NCBI RefSeq assembly: GCF_024539675.1
Contig: NZ_JAHHIT010000040.1
Location: 62,001-126,000, forward strand
Length of the DNA: 64,000 nt
Origin: Streptomyces hilarionis
Lineage (GTDB): Bacteria; Actinomycetota; Actinomycetes; Streptomycetales; Streptomycetaceae
Reading direction: 5' to 3'
A program made the position numbers and the translations under genes. Shown here piece by piece: positions 60,066 through 64,000 of this stretch. The notes beneath the pieces were generated by a model, which worked only from the letters and a program-made list of their open reading frames with translations, was not told the origin of the DNA and did no database searches. Every line of letters starts with the position of its first letter. Position 1 is the stretch's first letter.

Positions 60066-62177
60066 GTGTCCAAACTGACCGACGTGCCCAAACGGATTCT
60101 GATCGGGCGTGCACTGCGCAGTGATCGACTGGGAGAAACGCTCCTGTCGAAGCGCATCGCCCTACCCGTTTTCGCTTCCGACCCGCTGTCCTCCGTGGCC
60201 TATGCGCCCGGGGAGGTGCTGCTGGTCCTGTCCATCGCGGGCGTGTCGGCCTACCACTTCAGCCCGTGGATCGCCGTCGCGGTCGTCGTGCTGATGTTCA
60301 CGGTGGTCGCCTCCTACCGACAGAACGTCCACGCCTACCCCAGCGGCGGCGGCGACTACGAGGTCGCCACCACCAACCTCGGCCCCAAGGCCGGCCTGAC
60401 GGTGGCGAGCGCGCTGCTCGTCGACTACGTCCTCACCGTCGCCGTCTCCATCTCCTCCGGCATCGAGAACCTCGGCTCCGCGATCCCCTTCGTCGTCGAG
60501 CACAAGGTGGCCTGCGCCGTCGCCGTCATCGTGCTGCTGACGCTGATGAACCTGCGCGGCGTCAAGGAGTCCGGCAAGCTCTTCGCGATCCCCACCTACG
60601 TGTTCGTCGCGGGCGTCTTCATCATGATCGCCTGGGGGGCCTTCCGCGGGCTGGTCCTCGGCGACGAGATGCGCGCGCCGACGGCCCAGTACACGATCAA
60701 GGCCGAGCACCAGGGCCTGGCCGGATTCGCACTGGTCTTCCTGCTGCTGCGCGCCTTCTCCTCCGGCTGTGCCGCGCTCACCGGCGTCGAGGCGATCTCC
60801 AACGGCGTGCCCGCGTTCCGCAAGCCCAAGTCGAAGAACGCGGCGACCACCCTCGCCGCGATGGGCCTGCTGGCCGTCACCATGTTCTGCGGGATCATCG
60901 CGCTGGCCCTGACCACCGACGTCCGCATGGCCGAGAACCCGGCGACCGACCTGCTGAAGAACGGGGTCGGCGTCGGCGCCGACTACGTGCAGAACCCGGT
61001 GATCACCCAGGTCGCCGAGGCCGTCTTCGGCAAGGGCAGCTTCTTCTTCGTCGTGCTCGCCGCCGCCACCGCCCTCGTGCTGTTCCTGGCGGCCAACACG
61101 GCCTACAACGGCTTCCCCGTGCTCGGCTCGATCCTCGCCCAGGACCGTTACCTGCCCCGCCAGCTGCACACCCGAGGTGACCGCCTCGCCTTCTCGAACG
61201 GCATCGTGCTGCTCGCGGGGACGGCCATGCTGCTGGTCGTCATCTACGGCGCCGACTCCACCCGGCTGATCCAGCTGTACATCGTCGGCGTGTTCGTGTC
61301 GTTCACCCTCAGCCAGACCGGCATGGTGCGCCACTGGAACCGCCTCCTGGCCACCGAGACCGACCAGGCCAAGCGCCGCCACATGGTCCGCTCGCGTGCG
61401 ATCAACACCTTCGGCGCCTTCTTCACCGGCCTGGTGCTCGTCGTCGTCCTGCTCACCAAGTTCACGCACGGCGCCTGGGTCGCCCTGCTCGGCATGGTGA
61501 TTTTCTACGGGACGATGACCGCGATCCGCCGCCACTACGACGGCGTCGCCGCCGAGATCGCCGCCCCCGAGGGCCCCAGCGACGACAGCGTCCGCCCCTC
61601 CCGCGTCCACTCGGTGCTGCTGATCTCCAAGATCCACCGCCCGACGCTGCGCGCCCTCGCCTACGCCAAGCTGATGCGCTCCGACACCCTGGAGGCGCTC
61701 ACCGTCAACGTCGACCCGGCCGAGACGAAGGCACTGCGCGCGGAGTGGGAGCGGCGCGGGATCGACGTGCCGCTGAAGGTGCTCGACTCGCCGTACCGCG
61801 AGGTCACGCGACCGGTCATCGAGTACGTCAAGAGCCTGCGCCGGGAATCGCCGCGCGACGCGGTGTCGGTGATCATCCCCGAGTACGTGGTGGGCCACTG
61901 GTACGAGCACCTGCTGCACAACCAGAGCGCGCTGCGGCTCAAGGGCCGGCTGCTGTTCACACCGGGCGTCATGGTCACGTCCGTCCCCTACCAGCTCCAG
62001 TCCTCCGAGGCGGCGAGGAAGCGGGCGCGCAAGCGGCAGGAGTGGAACGCGCCGGGTTCCGTGCGGCGCGGCCCCGCGCAGGTGGGACGCCCCAAGGAGC
62101 CCTCCGGCTCCGCGACGGGGTCCGCCCCGGGTCCCGGCGGCGCCACGGGCGCACCCGGGCCGCACGACGAGCGCTGA
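60066..62177 (+). CDS. KimA-like potassium/proton importer (APC superfamily)
   Basis: A 703-residue APC-superfamily transporter. The N-terminus has the KimA signature of a short basic segment then SSVAYAPGEVLLVLSI, and a YPSGGGDYEVA loop. About 12 helices span to about residue 490. A soluble C-terminal USP-like domain (about 510-660) corresponds to the c-di-AMP-binding region of B. subtilis KimA. A Gly/Pro-rich tail ends it. TACGAT (60052-60057) 8 nt before GTG 60066 and no ribosome-binding site suggest a leaderless mRNA. Confidence 0.85.
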   Translation: MSKLTDVPKRILIGRALRSDRLGETLLSKRIALPVFASDPLSSVAYAPGEVLLVLSIAGVSAYHFSPWIAVAVVVLMFTVVASYRQNVHAYPSGGGDYEVATTNLGPKAGLTVASALLVDYVLTVAVSISSGIENLGSAIPFVVEHKVACAVAVIVLLTLMNLRGVKESGKLFAIPTYVFVAGVFIMIAWGAFRGLVLGDEMRAPTAQYTIKAEHQGLAGFALVFLLLRAFSSGCAALTGVEAISNGVPAFRKPKSKNAATTLAAMGLLAVTMFCGIIALALTTDVRMAENPATDLLKNGVGVGADYVQNPVITQVAEAVFGKGSFFFVVLAAATALVLFLAANTAYNGFPVLGSILAQDRYLPRQLHTRGDRLAFSNGIVLLAGTAMLLVVIYGADSTRLIQLYIVGVFVSFTLSQTGMVRHWNRLLATETDQAKRRHMVRSRAINTFGAFFTGLVLVVVLLTKFTHGAWVALLGMVIFYGTMTAIRRHYDGVAAEIAAPEGPSDDSVRPSRVHSVLLISKIHRPTLRALAYAKLMRSDTLEALTVNVDPAETKALRAEWERRGIDVPLKVLDSPYREVTRPVIEYVKSLRRESPRDAVSVIIPEYVVGHWYEHLLHNQSALRLKGRLLFTPGVMVTSVPYQLQSSEAARKRARKRQEWNAPGSVRRGPAQVGRPKEPSGSATGSAPGPGGATGAPGPHDER

Positions 62178-62204
62178 CCCCCGCCGCGCGCACCGGCGCG
62201 TGGT

Positions 62205-62255
62205 GAACGGCCGGACGACAGCCACGTAGACTGGTGGGCTGTTGTCCGGCCGTTC
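62205..62255 (+). terminator. Long hairpin after the KimA-like gene
   Basis: A 19-bp stem with one mismatch (62205-62223 with 62237-62255) and a 13-nt loop, 28 nt after the stop. The loop contains TAGACT (62227-62232), a -10-like hexamer that could belong to the next gene, preceded at 18 nt by GTGAAC. Confidence 0.8.
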
Positions 62256-62284
62256 CTCGTTCGACGTTGTGGAGTCCCCCCGCC

Positions 62285-63625
62285 ATGCAGGCAGAACCGA
62301 AGAAGTCGCAGGCGGCGTCCCTCGTCGGCGAGGAGTACGAGGTCGAGGTCGGCCCCGTCGCCCACGGCGGCCACTGCATCGCCCGCACCGAGGCCGGCCA
62401 GGTGCTGTTCGTCCGGCACACGCTGCCCGGCGAGCGGGTCGTGGCACGGGTGACCGACGGCGAGGAGGGCGCGCGCTTCCTGCGGGCGGACGCCGTACGC
62501 GTCCTGGAGCCGTCCAAGGACCGCGTCGAGGCCCCCTGCCCCTACGCCGGCCCCGGCCGCTGCGGCGGCTGCGACTGGCAGCACGCCAAGCCGGGCGCGC
62601 AGCGCCGCCTCAAGGGCGAGGTGATCGCCGAGCAGCTTCAGCGGCTCGCGGGCCTCACGCCCGAGGAGGCGGGCTGGGACGGCACCGTGATGCCGGCCGA
62701 GGGCGACAAGCTGCCCGCCGGACAGGTCCCGCAGTGGCGCACCCGCGTGCAGTACGCGGTGGACGCCGACGGCAACGCCGGTCTGCGACGCCACCGCTCG
62801 CACGAGGTCGAGCCGATCGAGCACTGCATGATCGCCGCGGAGGGCGTCAGCGAGCTGGGCATCGAGCAGCGCGACTGGTCGGGGATGGAGTCCGTCGACG
62901 CCATCGCCGCGACGGGCTCCCAGGACCGCATGGTGATCCTCGAACCGCGCCCCGGCGCCCGCCTGCCCCTCGTCGAGCTCGACCGGCCCGTCTCCGTCAT
63001 GCGCGTCGAGGAGCACGACGGCGGCATCCACCGCGTCCACGGCCGCGCCTTCGTCCGCGAGCGCGCCGACGGCCGGACCTACCGCGTCGGCAGCGGCGGC
63101 TTCTGGCAGGTCCACCCGCAGGCCGCCGACACCCTCGTCAAGGCCGTCATGCAGGGCCTGCTGCCGCGCAAGGGCGACATGGCGCTCGACCTGTACTGCG
63201 GCGTCGGCCTCTTCGCCGGAGCGCTCGCCGACCGCCTCGGCGACAAGGGCGCGGTGCTCGGCATCGAGTCGGGCAAGCGCGCCGTCGAGGACGCCCGGCA
63301 CAACCTCGCGGGCTTCGACCGGGTCCGGATCGAGCAGGGCAAGGTCGAGACCGTCCTGCCGCGCACCGGGATCACCGAGGTCGACCTCATCGTCCTGGAC
63401 CCGCCGCGCGCGGGGGCGGGCAAGAAGACGGTGGAGCACCTGTCCTCGCTGGGCGCCCGCAAGATCGCGTACGTGGCCTGCGACCCGGCCGCACTGGCCC
63501 GTGACCTGGGCTACTTCCGCGACGGCGGATACCGGGTGCGGACACTGCGGGCCTTCGACCTGTTTCCCATGACGCATCACGTGGAGTGCGTGGCGATTCT
63601 GGAGCCGACCGCGAAGGGCTCTTGA
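62285..63625 (+). CDS. RNA 5-methyluridine methyltransferase (RlmD/TrmA family)
   Basis: A 446-residue class I SAM-dependent RNA methyltransferase. An N-terminal TRAM domain (about 12-75) precedes a 4Fe-4S cluster site with Cys85, Cys93 and Cys96 (CGGCDWQH) and a later Cys in IEHCMIA. The C-terminal catalytic domain has the SAM motif ALDLYCGVGLFAG, VLDPPRAG and the catalytic Cys in YVACDPAALARDL. It methylates a uridine in 23S rRNA or tRNA; which one is not clear. ATG 62285 lies after GTGGAG. Confidence 0.93.
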   Translation: MQAEPKKSQAASLVGEEYEVEVGPVAHGGHCIARTEAGQVLFVRHTLPGERVVARVTDGEEGARFLRADAVRVLEPSKDRVEAPCPYAGPGRCGGCDWQHAKPGAQRRLKGEVIAEQLQRLAGLTPEEAGWDGTVMPAEGDKLPAGQVPQWRTRVQYAVDADGNAGLRRHRSHEVEPIEHCMIAAEGVSELGIEQRDWSGMESVDAIAATGSQDRMVILEPRPGARLPLVELDRPVSVMRVEEHDGGIHRVHGRAFVRERADGRTYRVGSGGFWQVHPQAADTLVKAVMQGLLPRKGDMALDLYCGVGLFAGALADRLGDKGAVLGIESGKRAVEDARHNLAGFDRVRIEQGKVETVLPRTGITEVDLIVLDPPRAGAGKKTVEHLSSLGARKIAYVACDPAALARDLGYFRDGGYRVRTLRAFDLFPMTHHVECVAILEPTAKGS

Positions 63626-63751
63626 CCTGCGGTTTCATGCGTGCGCATGCTACGCATCATGTGCGGCGCAGCCCCCCCTTGAGTCCGTGGCGAAGGGCGT
63701 CCGGCCTGAGGTTCTGCCCGCGCGCATGAGGTGCGGGCGAGAACTCGTCGC

Positions 63752-64000
63752 TCAGTGGTTCCTGCCAGGTCTGCGCCCGATGTCCGTCGGGGGCAGACCC
63801 GTGTCCGCCTGCGGGTGCGCCTTCTCGTACAGCGCCCGGGTGATCGCCAGCCACGTCTCCTTCGGCAACGCCGGGATCCGGTCCTCCTCCGCGTCGATCA
63901 GGAGTTCCTGCAGGATGCGGTGGTCGGCCTCGTCGCCGGAGGAGGCGATCGAGCTGAGGTATTTGGTGAGCCGGGGACTCTGGGGCTTCGTCGTCCGGGG
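63752..64000 (-). CDS. Unknown protein, C-terminal 82 residues (5' end outside window)
   Basis: The frame is open from the window edge to TGA at 63752. The visible tail reads RLTKYLSSIASSGDEADHRI (start of a helical stretch), then QELLIDAEEDRIPALPKETW and a final Pro/Gly-rich end. It looks like a helical C-terminal domain with strong third-position GC. I do not recognise the family. It converges on the methyltransferase gene. Confidence 0.6.
   Translation of the reverse strand, partial: PRTTKPQSPRLTKYLSSIASSGDEADHRILQELLIDAEEDRIPALPKETWLAITRALYEKAHPQADTGLPPTDIGRRPGRNH

Noticed and set aside
63657..63854. 65-codon minus-strand open frame near the right edge
   Set aside because: It overlaps the better-supported frame that continues to the window edge and has an unlikely composition (His/Gly/Arg-rich, no domain).
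1..64000. CRISPR arrays, insertion sequences, prophage genes, tRNA or rRNA genes, conjugative elements
   Set aside because: I read both strands and saw no repeat-spacer pattern, transposase, integrase, terminal repeats or tRNA-like cloverleaf with the GTTCRAAT signature.

Overview
The window is chromosomal Streptomyces DNA. It is very GC-rich, starts with GTG or ATG, and carries the developmental regulator whiH next to the principal sigma factor hrdB, plus sepH, cutRS and separate parE and parC genes. From memory, the gene order matches the core-chromosome stretch of S. coelicolor around SCO5818 to the low SCO5900s. I see no insertion sequence, prophage, CRISPR array, tRNA or rRNA. Nearly everything is conserved core, and the accessory flavour is limited to an ABC importer with its two-component regulators.

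Layout. 1-1039: 3' part of an ABC-type membrane protein. 1203-4117: whiH and hrdB. 4255-5485: trypsin-like protease and a small zinc-binding protein. 5932-8052: parE. 8321-10673: membrane protein plus a NarL-type two-component system. 10754-12921: DUF485 protein with an ActP-like symporter. 12976-19136: two paralogous CitB-type response regulators enclosing an NMT1/SsuA-type ABC importer, with one CitA-type kinase. 19432-23204: iron-box-controlled ferredoxin-like protein, an HTH-fused citrate synthase homologue and a CobW GTPase. 23284-25749: parC. 26021-28755: a paired M16 peptidase operon. 28904-29901: a c-di-AMP riboswitch ahead of an M23 endopeptidase. 30090-34199: FCD regulator, ptsH (HPr) with a DasR site, and a GNAT/acyl-CoA synthetase fusion. 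34349-38773: DUF5998, phosphodiesterase, tdk, VOC protein and rhodanese. 38983-40032: sepH. 40471-42988: FAD oxidoreductase and MFS permease. 43235-45186: ferrochelatase and inositol-phosphatase-like protein. 45265-47759: a 59-aa protein and cutRS. 48154-51887: DUF4193, an EcsC-like protein, DUF3093, thioesterase, dut and DUF3710. 52109-53290: secreted alginate-lyase-like protein behind a promoter with a DasR-like operator. 53460-62177: kdpDE, OB-fold protein, DUF3159, two TrkA proteins, a 31-aa membrane peptide and a KimA-like potassium importer. 62285-63625: RNA m5U methyltransferase. 63752-64000: C-terminal end of an unknown gene.

Functional threads. Cell division and sporulation: whiH, hrdB, sepH, parE and parC. 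Potassium and c-di-AMP: kdpDE, the TrkA pair and the KimA-like importer share one neighbourhood, and the riboswitch ligand is the usual potassium-linked second messenger. N-acetylglucosamine/PTS control: two DasR-like (dre) sites. Iron: an iron box lying over the promoter of an Fe-S protein gene, and a ferrochelatase. Several genes look leaderless, with a -10 hexamer 6-8 nt before the start codon.

No wholly new system stands out. The best candidates for follow-up are the mirrored two-regulator/ABC-importer module, the iron box that coincides with a leaderless promoter, the dre-like site exactly between the -35 and -10 of the alginate-lyase-like gene, and the promoter-like hexamer inside a long terminator hairpin before the RNA methyltransferase gene.
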